From: Anthostomella pinea
Taxonomy: Eukaryota; Ascomycota; Sordariomycetes; Xylariales; Xylariaceae
Reading direction: 5' to 3'
NCBI GenBank assembly: GCA_963556695.1
Contig: CAUWAG010000006.1
Span: 2,232,001-2,296,000, forward strand
DNA: 64,000 bases
Every line of letters starts with the position of its first letter. Positions within the stretch are counted from its first letter, which is position 1. A program made the position numbers and the translations under genes. Positions 1-11,388 of the stretch are shown piece by piece. The notes below the pieces were generated by a model. The model had not been told where the DNA came from. It worked only from the letters and a program-made list of their open reading frames with translations, and did not search any database.

Positions 1-198
1 GTGGACCAAGTCCCCAGTTCAGTTTCAGTTCTCCTGTTTTGAAATCCGAACATGGACTTGCTTCCAGTAGGAAGAAGGCCTCCTCCCCTGACGGTCGCCA
101 AGCAGAAAAGCAGGTGGCATGTGTCCAGCAATGGTTATCGTGTCTACATGGGTAGGCCACATATTGACTGATTTGTTAGACAAAAATTCGCCTCCATC

Positions 199-912
199 AT
201 GCACCAAGGCCTCGAAACCACTCACAGTCGGCCTTGGGAACCCTTCAGAGATACAGGAACCGATCAGCAACCCGAGGGGCTTGTTGCCCCTATAGTCACC
301 GAGACTCGTCCTGCACAAAGCCTCCAGCGCTTGGTATCTACACGAGAGTTCACTGTGGCATCAGGGCCGCCCATAGGTAAGTGTCGAAAGCCCGGAGGGA
401 AGATGCCTTCGCGACGAGACAACCTCCTTGTGGGGAGATCAAGGGGATCGTTCGCGGTCCAGGGAGGGCTTCATTGGAGCAGAAAATCGACAACTAGGTT
501 CTGCCAAATTATCCTGGAAGAGTTCGTTCCGCCGCTGACAGCCGGTCTACGCCTACAACTGCAGTTGCGTTCGCGACGAAGGCTACATCCCTCGAAGCAG
601 CGAAGACCCAACCCGAGCAGACCCGAGCAGACCCGAGCAGACCCGATCCGACACGACGACAACGACGATGACGACGACGACGAAGACGACGACGATGAAG
701 ATGTCTTACACTGGAAGGACGGCTTGCCTTGGAAAGACTGTCGAAGCTCTCAAGCTACTGTCCTTATGGGCTGTCATGCGTCGCGATTTGTTCTGGCTTA
801 TGGACCGACCGGCTCGTGGCGACAGACCTCGGTGTTCATAGTAGCAACATATCATGATAAAAGGGGTTCAATACAGAAACTTCGAAGTCACAATCGTATG
901 GATGTCAAGTGA
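199..912 (+). CDS. Hypothetical open reading frame, poly-acidic
   Basis: This is the longest ATG-started frame in the gene-poor left end (237 codons). I do not recognise it. Residues about 130-145 follow a short Pro/Arg/Glu repeat, and just after them lies an Asp/Glu run that reads a GAC/GAT microsatellite. No signal peptide, membrane segment or known motif is visible, and no intron signals are needed. The acidic run is a product of the simple repeat, which can keep a frame open by chance. An overlapping frame on the minus strand is also open. It may be a lineage-specific protein or just a chance frame; I favour the latter slightly. Confidence 0.22.
   Translation: MHQGLETTHSRPWEPFRDTGTDQQPEGLVAPIVTETRPAQSLQRLVSTREFTVASGPPIGKCRKPGGKMPSRRDNLLVGRSRGSFAVQGGLHWSRKSTTRFCQIILEEFVPPLTAGLRLQLQLRSRRRLHPSKQRRPNPSRPEQTRADPIRHDDNDDDDDDEDDDDEDVLHWKDGLPWKDCRSSQATVLMGCHASRFVLAYGPTGSWRQTSVFIVATYHDKRGSIQKLRSHNRMDVK
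611..705. repeat. 10-bp tandem repeat followed by GAC/GAT microsatellite
   Basis: Three perfect copies of ACCCGAGCAG (611-640) are followed after ten bases by a run of GAC, GAT and GAA triplets (about 651-705). Both lie inside the hypothetical frame at 199-912 and explain its Pro-Glu-Gln repeat and its acidic run. Confidence 0.85.
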
Positions 913-947
913 TGCGACAGTGCTAACCCGTCGTGATACAGTTTCAG

Positions 948-1386
948 CGTATACGGACCCTCAGCAGCAACCCAGACGAACCCAAACCCAAGCCCCTCGA
1001 ATCCAAAACCCTCCGTTCGCTTAGCCAACGCCGAGAAGCTTACGGAAGAGAGATCTGTACACAGTCCAAGGAGAAAGCGTCCGTCTCCATCAAAGAGATC
1101 TCCCGCCGTAAAGGCCGTGCCGCGGAACAAGCAAACCGTCGACGAGATAGAAGAAGACCACACCGTGAAGAAGACCACATTGAGAGCTGCAAGTTCGAGT
1201 GAGTTCACCTCGCCACGCGCTCGATTTCCAAAAGCGAGAAGCGTCCAACACAGAAGGACTAATCTATCCATCGAAGATCCAAACTCTATCCTGTTGCTGG
1301 TACGTCTGAAAGGTCTACCACGAGAATCTCCAACTCGAATATCCTCAGTGCTGGTTTCACCGAAGGGGCTGGCTTATGGAACCTGA
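948..1386 (+). pseudogene. Coding-like fragment, Ser/Pro/Lys-rich
   Basis: An open frame begins just after a possible splice acceptor (TACAG/TTTCAG near 940-946) and runs to TGA at 1384-1386. It encodes a basic, Ser/Pro-rich, probably disordered segment with several Lys/Arg clusters. GTACGT at about 1300 could be a donor ending it earlier. No upstream start codon was found and I do not recognise a family. Another short open stretch (about 2030-2290, plus) with similar composition follows. These may be parts of one degraded gene or chance frames. Confidence 0.22.
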
Positions 1387-4253
1387 GTACTCTCCGGAAT
1401 CTTATCTCCATTAGTGCTATACCACCTCTCTCTGTCACATCAACAGCAAACAGTCTTGAGAGTTGGCAATGGGCGCTCTATACAGAGCTCGGCTCAGTGT
1501 GAAATGGATGTGGGCGACGTTAGCAGAACAGAACGTCTCCCCTCGATATAGCATGCTTTCTATCTGGCTAACCACTGTGCAAGCGAGACAAAGCTAGGGT
1601 TGGTATAATGGTGAAGCATAGAGTTCCTTCACTTTGGTTGGTTGGTTGGTTGGTTGCAGTATTTACGGTCTGACCTAGGGGCCGCAGGGGCGATGTGACG
1701 TGAAAGCAGTCCACCCGTACATACATACAAGTGGCTTCTGAAGCCAATCCAAGCCTCCATAAGGGCGAGGGTACCGGTGCTACGCGTTCACTTCTTTTAG
1801 AACGTCGTGTCTGGTGTTTCGGGGCTCCGAAGACGAAACGTCCAATCTCCTCCGTCAATAGGCTACTAGCCCCTCCTATCGACGTGTTCGGCGTTGGGAC
1901 TCTCCCGTATCGTGGTTCGGGGCCATCGACGTCGGGTCTTCGCAAAAGCGACTGGTCGCTAAAGAGCGACGCGCGTCGTGATCCTCGTCGTCAGGTCCTG
2001 CGGCGACGAGCGGCACGTTTCCATCCCCTAAGGTCTGGAGCTGTCGCGACGACGACGTTGTCATCGCCACTGAGCCTTTGTCGATTGTCCCTAAGCAGGC
2101 TCTCCCGTGTTCTCCTTCTACAGTCGATCCTTCACTTTGGCTGACTTGGGTGACTAAATTTCTAGGCTTCCTACGAGATCTGTGTTGACGATCACTACTC
2201 CTTCAACGCCGTCCGAACCCGAAACGAAATCGATGAATTCGCCGATACAACGCTCGACAAACGGCACGACTGCATAAGCCCAGCAGTCCTATAGGGAGTG
2301 GAAACGGAGAGATGACAATGCCCAGCCTGGGGAAACGCCCTCTACTTTCAGTATTGTTTTCTAACACGGCTGGAGGTATCGTTCATTTTAGCTACCAGTC
2401 ACATCCGATTGCCCCGATCGACAGCCAAAAAGAATCCATACGACCCCAATGCTGGAGGGCTATGTGATACTACAGTCGTTCAAGACTATCAGTCAATGCG
2501 CCGATATATCTACGAGATCTGCTAGAGTTTCCGAAGGAAGAAATTGCTACACTGATGCTCCTTGCGGTTGACTTAGGGCTCTGTCTGAATCATACGACCC
2601 TGCTTTCGTGTCGGAAGACCACAACACTCCTGGGTTGCCGGTAGCATCAGACTAGCAGCATCGTAGCCCAAGGAAAGGTCATACGAAGGAATGCGTGGTG
2701 AATCACACTCCTGGCCCATCGATATCACTGGCACCCAAAGCCGTCGTTTCCGCCAGTCCCTGAACATGGACCAGTCACGATGCCTTTGATGGTAATACAG
2801 CCTCGGCGAAGAAGTGAAGCTTGACTCGAAGAGTCGAAGACTGGACCGCGGAACTTGGATAACAGCCTTGCGCGACTTAGGTTCTGGTGAGACGTTGAAG
2901 GACACTTCCAGTATCAGGAACTCCTGGACTTGAAGGACGTCCTTCAAGGCGTCGTCACTGTCACGGGCCCTATGGAAATCTCGAGGTAGCGCCCCATGCC
3001 CATTGCTGGCGAGCAACCGAGCACGAGTTGATCAATGGCCAATGTAGATGGGAATATGAAGGTCGGACGATGATAACACGTGTACAAGAGGAGGTCTTTT
3101 TCAGGTAAAGCGAAGGACTACAAGGAACAAAAGTACCCCCGACTCTAGGTACGAAAACGGCTTCACGTCCAGGCGCAAGACCACATAGAGACCTCTGCTG
3201 ATGGTACCTTTCCTGCCCAGAGATGTCGGTAGGAGAATCTAGTTGTAGTCACCTGCGTCCACCAAGCCAGGTTCGACCTAGGCAGCAAAGCATACCTGTG
3301 CATGGTAGCAGGTAAGAAGGACACAGGGGTAGTTCTCCAGGCATAGAGCCGCGGAAAGATTGTATGCCAGTATATTAATGTGTCGAAAAAATCCCCCACT
3401 ACCGTATAATCGTTCCTAGGAGCAAGGGCGGCGATGCTTACTCAGAGCGTACCCAGTGACCATTCTTCGCCCCTGAGCGGTGAATCCGCTCTTCTTGTTT
3501 CCTGCAGATGGCGGGCTAGAACCTCGACCGTATTCCCGTCTACTTGTGTGCTCGATTCCTATGTCGAACAGACTTCGCCACGGTGGTCGCTGGTGACGTA
3601 AAACTGGCTGGCTCGGGTGGATATACGATGTCTTGTATTTCTTCTCGTGCCTAGATGGAAAGTCTCAAAATAGTCAGAAGGTCAACGAGACTGCAAGAGG
3701 AGACTTCTTAAATTCGTAGTAACTGGCTGTGTCCTTGCCTGTTCCCTTCCCCTTGTTCCTATGTTCGTGTCTGGTCATCCAGGGCATGGGGTGAGAGGAT
3801 GGACCGTTGAGCACGAAGGAATTGGCTGATGCAATGTAGCGGAAGTCGAGATTCAGCATGCACTTCTTTCTCAGGGCGAACTTCTTGTGTTATGTCTACC
3901 TAGAAGGCAGTGTGGACGCCCAAAAGACCATCTTTGGCGAAGACACACAATTTCTGCGTGGCTGCTGTGGATAGTGACGGCACCTTCTACCAACCCCTCA
4001 ATCTTCTGATCTGCTAACTTCCACATCTTCTTCTGCGTAATCAACAGACAGAGCCCCACGATACCCATTTCGCCTGGCACAAGCGCCATCGCAACCAGTG
4101 GTCTCCTGGCGTGCTTGCTGCCCCCTGAGCAGTACGGTACTTGCAGTTGACAGGCCGGTGCTCACTGTTCACATGGCTAGTCTGTTAAGTCACGAGCGGA
4201 ATGATCACTCAAGAAAGAATTGACACGATACTAATTGTGTTCTGTCTGGGCAG
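1387..4253. other. Gene-poor stretch, no supported gene
   Basis: Only short overlapping frames are present, none with recognisable motifs or a coherent intron chain. A weak coding-like segment lies at about 2030-2290 on the plus strand, spanning a possible short intron (GTGACT...TTCTAG near 2150-2165). A TTGG tetranucleotide run occurs at about 1637-1655. I see nothing else that I can name. Confidence 0.6.
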
Positions 4254-5245
4254 GTTCACGAACTACGAGGGTGTTGTCGGGCCCTCACATCTAATCTCAC
4301 CTCTAGAGTTACGATGCCCCTCTGCCGACCGACAAATTCACACCGTTAACGTCCAGCGAAAACTCCGCCAGCAACTACCCAGCGATTCCTGCGATATCCG
4401 ACGATTACATTATCTTCCCCGTCACCCCTGCCTCGACACCTGCTTCGCCGTCGCGTCGTTCTAAGACTTCCCCGGTAGAAAACGAGGGGACCTCATACTC
4501 AGCGAGACAGCGTTGGCCTGAATGCCGCGACGCACTTTGTGACGAAATCGATGAATGCGAGTACGGTCACGACGATCGAAGATTTGAGGAGCCCGACCAT
4601 AGCACTCACCTGCACACGAGCAAAATACATTATGCTGTTGAGGGTGGACAGGAAGGATGCTGGCCCTGTCCTTGCCGGTGTCTGCAAGCCTCGATGGTCA
4701 CTCTGGCACAAAGGCACGGTGGCTAAGCTGGCGACATCAGCTGAGTCGTGTGGTACCCCTGAATCGGCTACGATGAAGACAATCCAGTTGCAGACCTGTT
4801 CCGATACGGCTACATTGACTCGACTGATGAGCACCCTGGGTACCCTGTTTGATGGCGGCACATGTCTCCTAATGATGGAAAGTCTCCTGGAGCTTCAGCC
4901 GGTGATCCAAATGGCACCCAGCAGTCGGACTGTAGCGGCACCAATCCCCGAGGCTCTGCCCAAAGACACTGAAGAACCGCGTACCAAGCAACATCTTATA
5001 AGTATCACTTTCTCGTCGGGCCGATGGCCTTCAGGTACAGTGAGAGAACACACCGAATGTAGAGCACACTGCCGTAACCGAGACGGCGTACAGTACGGGC
5101 TCCCATCTTCACCTGTATCAAATTCAGATGTTCTTCGCCGAACCCCAGGGATTCCATCCCTATTTCTGTCTTGCGCTGATACCTCCGCTCCAGATCTTCG
5201 CCAAAGTTACTTCATCGGACCCAACCCTGACGAAACAAGCCCTAG
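4254..5245 (+). pseudogene. Possible decayed gene, frame interrupted by stops
   Basis: One plus-strand frame reads with protein-like composition for about 140 codons (about 4305-4722): a Ser/Thr/Pro-rich linker, then a Cys/Asp/Glu/His-rich part. The same frame then continues to about 5245 with roughly nine stops, between which the peptides still look coding-like. A branch-point/acceptor-like sequence (CTGTCTGGGCAG) precedes it. The family is not recognised. Eleven stops in about 330 codons is not far below chance, so only the first part argues for coding. It could be a repeat-mutated (RIP-like) gene or noise. Confidence 0.28.
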
Positions 5246-6072
5246 GTGAGCGCGGGAGAGCCATCGTCGACTAGTCAACCAGAGAAACACAAGGTTGAGG
5301 AAGCTGACGGCGTACCGCCATATTACGGAGTAAATACTCCAGGCTGCCACTCGGTGGCAGGCATCCTGTCCCTGAAGGTCATCGGAATAAACGTATCGGA
5401 GCATGCGGCAGTACATAGACCACAGAGTTCGAGTAAGAAGGGATCACAAGTCCCATATTCAGACAGCATTGCTATACGAAAATGCATGTCATATGCTTCC
5501 GTCCGACCTTACCGTGACACCAACCCAAAGAGACAGTATGGCGACACCCTTTGAAGCTCCGGACACACGAATCAATCACGCTACCCCCTACCATTACTAG
5601 AGGGCGAGTTCGTGAAGCACACAGGATATGATAAGCATGAGTCGTTTCGGCTGCTGGTGCCGTTGTTATGACATCAGGTACTTCCATCAAGTCCATAATA
5701 TCGACATTCCCGGATCTGACACTTCTCAGAGGTCCAATAGGCGAACGCGCAGAACGTTGACCATGTCATCGAGGCCAATAGAAGAGAGTCCTAGGCCTGG
5801 CAGGCCACAACAGAAGTTGTCAATCGAGGCATACCTCGCCTTAGAATACCGGACTCTGACGTTGAGACTAGTAGCATAGAGCTGCCTCATAGAACACTGA
5901 CATGATCAAGCAGAACAACAGCGGGTCAACTAGTACGAAGCAGTCTTGGTAGGAAGACGCGATCTTCTAATGTCGGGATCAATTTCGCAGCGAATCTATT
6001 CAACACCCAATAAGTAGAAACGCAAGGCCACGGCAATATCGTCGTCATGCCCCAGGTATTGAAGTACCGTAC
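5246..6072. other. No supported gene
   Basis: The stretch between the possible decayed frame and the solo LTR contains only short overlapping frames. I see no RNA gene, no long repeat and no convincing splice chain. Confidence 0.6.
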
Positions 6073-6077
6073 ATACG

Positions 6078-6532
6078 TGTTACAAACCAACAAGACATAC
6101 AGGAGAAGAGGACCGATGGCAGGCCCAACGGGAGAGACAGGGACGGAAGAGAACCAGGAAGACACACGGACCACAAACCAAGAGCAGGATCACGTGACCT
6201 AGGTGTCACGTAACGGATATGTTGGATCATACATATCCAAACATATCCACCTCATCAGTGAGGGAGAGATTGGATATATAAGGATGGACATTTCCTAACT
6301 AGACAGATAGACAGTTTCTACCTCAGTGATCAATCTAAGCATCTTAGCTAACCCTAAGGTGGGAGAAATCTCCTGACGACTCGACTATTCAGTGATCCCC
6401 TGGATCAGACCAAGCCCCAGCATCTGAGTGTCTTCTAGTTGACAGAAGCCTCTATCGTCCTTTGTGTTGACTTACCTCAGAACATAAACCCTATAGAACC
6501 CTTCAGCCTTATAGGTTAGACGGCTCGTCATA
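6078..6532. mobile_element. Solo LTR, copy 1 (family shared with 17382-17869)
   Basis: A 455-bp sequence begins TGTTAC and ends CGTCATA. It is flanked on both sides by the 5-bp direct repeat ATACG (6073-6077 and 6533-6537), the signature of integrase-mediated insertion. Its 3' 350 bp are nearly identical to 17520-17869, including a TATA-like GGATATATAAGG (about 6271-6282) that would be the LTR promoter. The second copy ends CGTCACA, which is inversely complementary to the start TGTTACG with one mismatch, so the TATA ending here looks like a C-to-T change. There is no gag/pol sequence next to it, so this is a recombined solo LTR. It may belong to a Copia or Gypsy element; the LTR alone cannot tell. 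Confidence 0.82.
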
Positions 6533-6537
6533 ATACG

Positions 6538-7014
6538 AACATACCATCAGCGTACTTCCGGAATGCCTTCTCTCTCTGCAGTGTGAGAAGAGCTCAAAAC
6601 CCGTTAACTACCACCCGATACGCCAGTCACGGGTTCCCGTGCGGAAATCCATCCCTTCAACGCCCATCATCACCTTGGACATTGGAAGTCGCTCCGCCAT
6701 GGGCGCGAGTCAACACCGCCGGATCCAAATCAGCGCGAGAAGGCCGATCGCCGCGAGCTTCGTGGCCTCTCTGTCCCGCGCAGCCGACGTACAGGTTTCA
6801 TCGACCGCGTCACTGATGTGCCGAGGTTCGTCTGGCGTTGGCGTCGCACATGAAGGGCTACCGATATATTACAGTCGAGACCGTGATAGTTTAAGATATA
6901 CCTCATTCGTGATTACGGTGACCGACATTGAATAAACGGTAGTTAGTTGTTTGCCTGCCTGACTCAGGTTTTCCCATCGTATATCTCGACTTGTTCGAGC
7001 ATCCTATGTCCATA
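6538..7014. other. No supported gene; 3' side of the GPI-protein exon
   Basis: This interval contains short overlapping frames only. It is likely the 3' untranslated and downstream region of the minus-strand exon ending at 7015. Confidence 0.5.
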
Positions 7015-7398
7015 TCATGCCCATGCCATACCGCCAAAGATGCAAGCAGCCAGTACAAAACTCCAAGTGTTAGGGTCCGAGGGGACAGCCGCACTGCTCG
7101 GGGTCGCAGTCGACCCGGCGCTGCCCGTCGTCGTGGGAGACGGCGTAGCCAAACTAGCAACGCTGCTCGACATGCTGCTCGCTGCGGCCTCGGTCACGTT
7201 CACGGCGCATGGGTGGCCGGTGAAGCTCGCGTCCTCATTCTTAAGCATGATCGGACACTCGGGAGTCGTATCGTTTGGCTTGATCTGCGCGATGGTGCCC
7301 TGGACGGGACACCCGAGCGCCTGGAACAAGTCGGGTGCTTGCCCCTTGCCCCGGTCAATCCAGCTGGAGTATGGGTCAATGTCGATAGCCTCCTGCTC
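7015..7398 (-). CDS. C-terminal exon of a probable GPI-anchored cell-surface protein (partial)
   Basis: Reading minus, an acceptor (CACCGTAG, with branch-like GCTGACTC about 45 nt upstream) opens a 127-codon frame to the stop at 7015. The first half has four cysteines and a run of acidic and Trp/Pro residues. The middle is Ser/Thr/Ala-rich, as in O-glycosylated stalks. The end is a 14-residue hydrophobic tail (SFVLAACIFGGMAW) preceded by small residues, the usual GPI-attachment layout. I could not place the upstream exon or the signal peptide: several frames are open at 7430-7700 but none joins convincingly. The domain family is not recognised. The gene may be intact with an N-terminal exon I have missed, or truncated. 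Confidence 0.5.
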   Translation of the reverse strand, partial: EQEAIDIDPYSSWIDRGKGQAPDLFQALGCPVQGTIAQIKPNDTTPECPIMLKNEDASFTGHPCAVNVTEAAASSMSSSVASLATPSPTTTGSAGSTATPSSAAVPSDPNTWSFVLAACIFGGMAWA

Positions 7399-8614
7399 CT
7401 ACGGTGCTTCAATCGAGAACACTGTGACGATGCGAGTCAGCAACCATCACCGTTAGACAGCTTCGTGAGGTCCAAAGTGTCCTCATGAGTGTGTGCCGCC
7501 AACGATAGGCGTCATTACCACGAAATTCACGGAAATGCAGCGGCGAGACTGAGAATGTTTGGTTGGTGCCTGCCGCACAGGAACAGTCTCTCGGCTATAA
7601 GTATCTCGCATTCCCCTTTAAGAGTCGCGCCCAGGCAGCACGGCGGCACAGTCGCGCATACGACATTGCACGAGGCTTAGCAGAGTCCACCTGCCGGACA
7701 GCACCAACGAGTACTTACCTAGTCATTTGTACAACCAGCTGAAATCCGTCTTTGCGCGTTCCATGTCGCAGACCGGACATACTAGCCTGCTACTACTGCC
7801 CCTTCACGGCGTCTCTCCATGCGAGCCGACGAGGTCGTTCCCAGGGCTTCAGGCATGCCTGGAGTACCGGAGTTGCACTTGAGGTGCCAAAGTGCCAGAC
7901 CTGTCTGCCAAACTCCGGCTCTTTTACCGTGACTTTGCTCCGTAAGCATCTATTCCCAGCGACATCCAAGATACGGGCTGACGGGTACCTCCAGCGCAAC
8001 GTGCTTACAACAGCAGGGCGAGGCCGAAGTTCGCGGTCGTCACAAGATCAGGACATGAGCTTCGCGCGACTGGAGTGCGTTCCTGAATTAGTACATGGGA
8101 TTTGTGCCCGTTTGAGAAGACGGTGTTTCTCAAGTAGGATCCCCCTGCCAATCCTACGAGAGGCGGGGGGCCCTGATCACGGGTTCCTCATCCCACGCAG
8201 ACCCTGGACCGTGACAAGAGGAAGCCTGGCAGGACGTACTGGAGCTTGATGAGGGATGTTCCGCATGGAATGGTCTGACTGTTTTGTTGGATGACGGCTA
8301 TTTTGAAGTTTGGAGTTTTGGATGGCCACTGCCAGGGTTCCAAGAGGCTGCCTGCTATGGATTCGGCACCAAATGGACGCACAGCAGTTATAGAAACATA
8401 CCCTCGCCAGGAGGATCGACAGGCTGTCAGGAAAACCTTCAGGATGCCCTGTGTTGCTCCATGGCACGGCCATGCCAGTTTGGCAGCAAGTGACAGAGAA
8501 TAACTACACCATTTGCGCTTTCCAAAGGTCTGCAACCTCCTTCATTGCTTGCAACCAGACTTTGCCACATTCACATACGAGACATCCCCCCACACGCACC
8601 AATAGACGAGAACC
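7399..8614. other. Unassigned stretch upstream of the ATP-grasp gene
   Basis: It probably holds the missing 5' exon(s) of the minus-strand GPI-anchored protein and the promoter of the plus-strand gene at 8615. Open frames occur on both strands (for example plus 7752-8249), but none shows a recognisable motif. No repeats were noticed. Confidence 0.4.
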
Positions 8615-10276
8615 ATGCGACGAGTTCCGACAGAGAAGCGGCCCAACGCCACACGGCTGTTGCAGATGCAAGGCCTGGTGTTCTGCAAGGATTCCAAGGA
8701 GGGCGATGCGAATGACGAGCCGTATTGGCCGGATGATCGTTACTACTCCTTCACCAGCGAGGAAACGACATTGCTAGAGAAAGCCGCCACCGATGTGTTC
8801 GACATGTGCTGCGAGGCGGCCGACTATTTGGTGGAGCACCCAGAGATGATCACGGGCAGGATGGCCGTGCCAGCCTTTGCGTTGAAGCAGATCAAGGAGT
8901 CCTGGGACCGCGAACCCGCATGGGGGAGTGTCTGTGAGTAGCAGCAAACCTAGGTCGGAATGACGGCTCAGGAGTCTTTCAACACATCCCCACGAGCCTG
9001 TGCGCTGACGGTCGTTTAGATGGCCGATTCGACTTCTGTTTTGGCGGTCTTGACCATCCCGACCCCCAGTTGAGGACCCCAAAGTGCTACGAGTTCAATG
9101 CTGACACTCCCACGTCGATCATTGAGTCTGGGTCATGCCAGTGGTGGTGGATGGAACAGAAGGGAGAGGGGAATGACCAGCTCAACTCGATCTACGAGAA
9201 ACTCGTCGACGCATGGAAAAGGAACCTGGCTCTGGTGGAGGAAAAGTTGGGTCACCGCCCCAAAGTCCACTTCGCCACTGGCCAGGGAGAGCCCTCGGGA
9301 GAGGACGCCATGAGTACATTGTATATCTCGACGGCGTGCCAAGAGGTGAGTTATCACTGTCCGGTTCATGACCTCGGCAAAGACTCATAGGTGCATTTTA
9401 CAGGCCGGCTACGAGACCAAACGGATATACATGGAGCACATATCTCTATCCAAGAAGGACGGGCGCTTCTACGACCTGCAGGGAGAACACATCGATGTCA
9501 TTTTCAAACTGTATCCTTGGGAGTGGATGGTGGAGCAGAAGTTCGGAGAAGCTGCGTTCAAAGACATGGAGACTGTCGGCCAACGGAACGAAGCAGGGGG
9601 ATATATCGGCGGTACCATCTGTGAGTATTTCTCAGTTCATTAAGTCTGCTCCGCTTGATCTCATGTCGTCGAGACATAAGAAACCCTGCAGAAGCAGTCG
9701 CTAACTCGCACTCATCCAGGGTTTGAGCCTCCATACAAGATGCTCTGGAGTAACAAGGCTCTGATGGCAGTTCTCTGGAGTATATTCAAAGATGATCCGA
9801 GGTCACAGTGGCTTTTGCCCACCTACTTCGAGGACGAGGCCCCGCAATCACTGAAGAGTTTCGCCCGCAAGCCCATCTTCTCGCGCGAGGGCTGGGGGGT
9901 GACTCTGGAAGAAAAAGGCAAGGTGGTCTCCGAAGTGAAGAGCGATGGCTACGGGAAAGAGGGATACATCGTGCAGGAGCTGGCGATGCTGCCGGCTTTC
10001 GAAAATGAAGAAGGTACTGCATACTATCCGTTGCTGGGGCTTTGGATGATCGATGGAGAAGTGGGAGGCATGGGCATCAGAGAGGACAAGTCAACTATAA
10101 CCGGGAATGCTTCCGTCTTCATCCCCCACACGATCTCGGACGGCCCCGTAAAGTACGAGAGGAAGCCTGTACCGGACGTCGACGAGATTGAGGCCGGGTT
10201 GAAGCTGGAACGGCTGCAGTTGCAGGACAAGTCAAATGGTGTGCTGGAGTACATTGGAAGTGTTGTTGTGGCTTAA
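8615..10276 (+). CDS. Glutathionylspermidine synthase-like ATP-grasp protein
   Basis: Four exons join in frame: 8615-8933, 9020-9345, 9404-9620 and 9720-10276, giving 472 aa. All three introns are GT-AG, 58-99 nt long. The protein matches the preATP-grasp/C-terminal synthetase fold of glutathionylspermidine synthase and the bacterial YgiC/YjfC proteins. YGRFDF is rebuilt across intron 1 (about residue 107) and is followed by EFNADTPT, an ESG motif and a Trp cluster. KPIFSREGWGV (about residue 335) is the ATP-grasp Lys/Arg-Glu-Gly loop, and near the C-terminus comes GIREDKSTITGN. The family ligates an amine to a glutathione-type carboxylate with ATP. The amidase (CHAP) half of E. coli Gsp is absent, so this should be a ligase-only or peptide-ligase-like enzyme. 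The true substrate in fungi is not evident. No signal peptide, so it is probably cytosolic. Confidence 0.9.
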
Positions 10277-10923
10277 GTTAGACAGGTAATTCCAAAATGT
10301 ATGCGTGTTTGTGGTCATCGAGAGAAACCAGTTCTTGCGACTCAGTATTACGGCCGTTGCCGTCTTTTTGAGAGTACACCGTTACCATAATTTTGAGTCT
10401 CATGTAGGCATTTTGGTTTATGGCTATGAAGCGCTCAACTTGCAGGCCAGCAAATTAGCGAATGAACCGCAAACAGCTCATTAAAACGTAGGCTACGGGT
10501 ATACAAGAAATCAAATGTGTCAAGGACGTTGATGTCATAGACTAAGTCGCCGTGTTGGTAACCCTGAAGGTAACCGGCCGCTGAAAGATATCTTTTGCTG
10601 TCGTGCCTTCCGCGATATCGTCTGCCACAGCAATAACATCACTCTATGCACTTTACAAACAATTCGTCACAACAGGAGAAATGACAACTCTGACATTCCG
10701 GTCAAGCACACGAGTTGATTGATAAAGAGTACGAGAACGACTTGCGCTTATCGAGAATGCTAACTACCGTACCCCAACCAAACACCAACGTATGCCAGCT
10801 TAGAACACAGCAAAATATACATCTCAGTAGTAGGAACCCGCCCGCCTTTTCGTACTCTCATCTGATATCATAAAACCGAGCCCAATCCCAAGCCGAAGCG
10901 CCACATGAGGTTCTACTACACAA
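10277..10923. other. Convergent 3' intergenic region, no gene seen
   Basis: It lies between the converging ATP-grasp gene and the secreted-protein gene and should hold both 3' UTRs. It is AT-richer than its flanks, and no open frame of note was found. Confidence 0.6.
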
Positions 10924-11388
10924 TCATGAGCCGCCGCTGTAGCCGCCGCCGTAATATCCCCCGAAGCCAGCAGACGTGGACGCAGGGGCACCAATATCGG
11001 GGTCACTATCGTTCATGTCTCCTTCCGCGACCGTAACCCCATCGCCGTCCTTGTCTTCGTCCGAATCATCAATACCGTTGCCGTTCGTGTCTTCGCGCCT
11101 ACCGAAGCCACCGGCTTCCTTGCCCGGCATCGCCGGCACTCTGGCAACCTTGCGGGCGATCGGGTTGGTGCTGTCGACCTTCCGCCCCTCGACGATGTCG
11201 CCGACGGCAGCCCTGGCCGTGTGCTGGGTCAGAAAGAAGTCGTCGCGGGGCTGGGTGCCGTCGCAGTTGCTCTTGGCGACGACCCTGGAGTTCTGGTCGG
11301 TGCAGTAGGTCTTGGCCTGGCAGGTCGACGCCAGGAAGGCCGCAGCGGCCATTTGTAGGGCGGGGAGGGTGACGTGGTCGTACTTCAT
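10924..11388 (-). CDS. Small secreted protein with calcium-loop-like acidic repeat
   Basis: A single exon encodes 154 aa from the ATG at 11386-11388. The frame stays open upstream to 11589, but this ATG is followed directly by a good signal peptide: positive start, hydrophobic core, and cleavage after about residue 25 (CQA/KT). The mature part has two cysteines (about 29 and 42). After a neutral region it carries an acidic stretch of DxNxNGxDDSDED and DKDGDGV type (about residues 100-131), resembling thrombospondin type-3 or EF-hand calcium loops. The C-terminus is Gly/Tyr-rich. It is probably extracellular and may bind divalent cations. Length and composition also fit an effector-like or wall protein. 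I do not recognise a named family. Confidence 0.72.
   Translation of the reverse strand: MKYDHVTLPALQMAAAAFLASTCQAKTYCTDQNSRVVAKSNCDGTQPRDDFFLTQHTARAAVGDIVEGRKVDSTNPIARKVARVPAMPGKEAGGFGRREDTNGNGIDDSDEDKDGDGVTVAEGDMNDSDPDIGAPASTSAGFGGYYGGGYSGGS

Noticed and set aside
7752..8249. 165-codon plus-strand open frame
   Set aside because: No motif, an overlapping open frame on the minus strand, and composition like the surrounding non-coding DNA. It is only an open frame.
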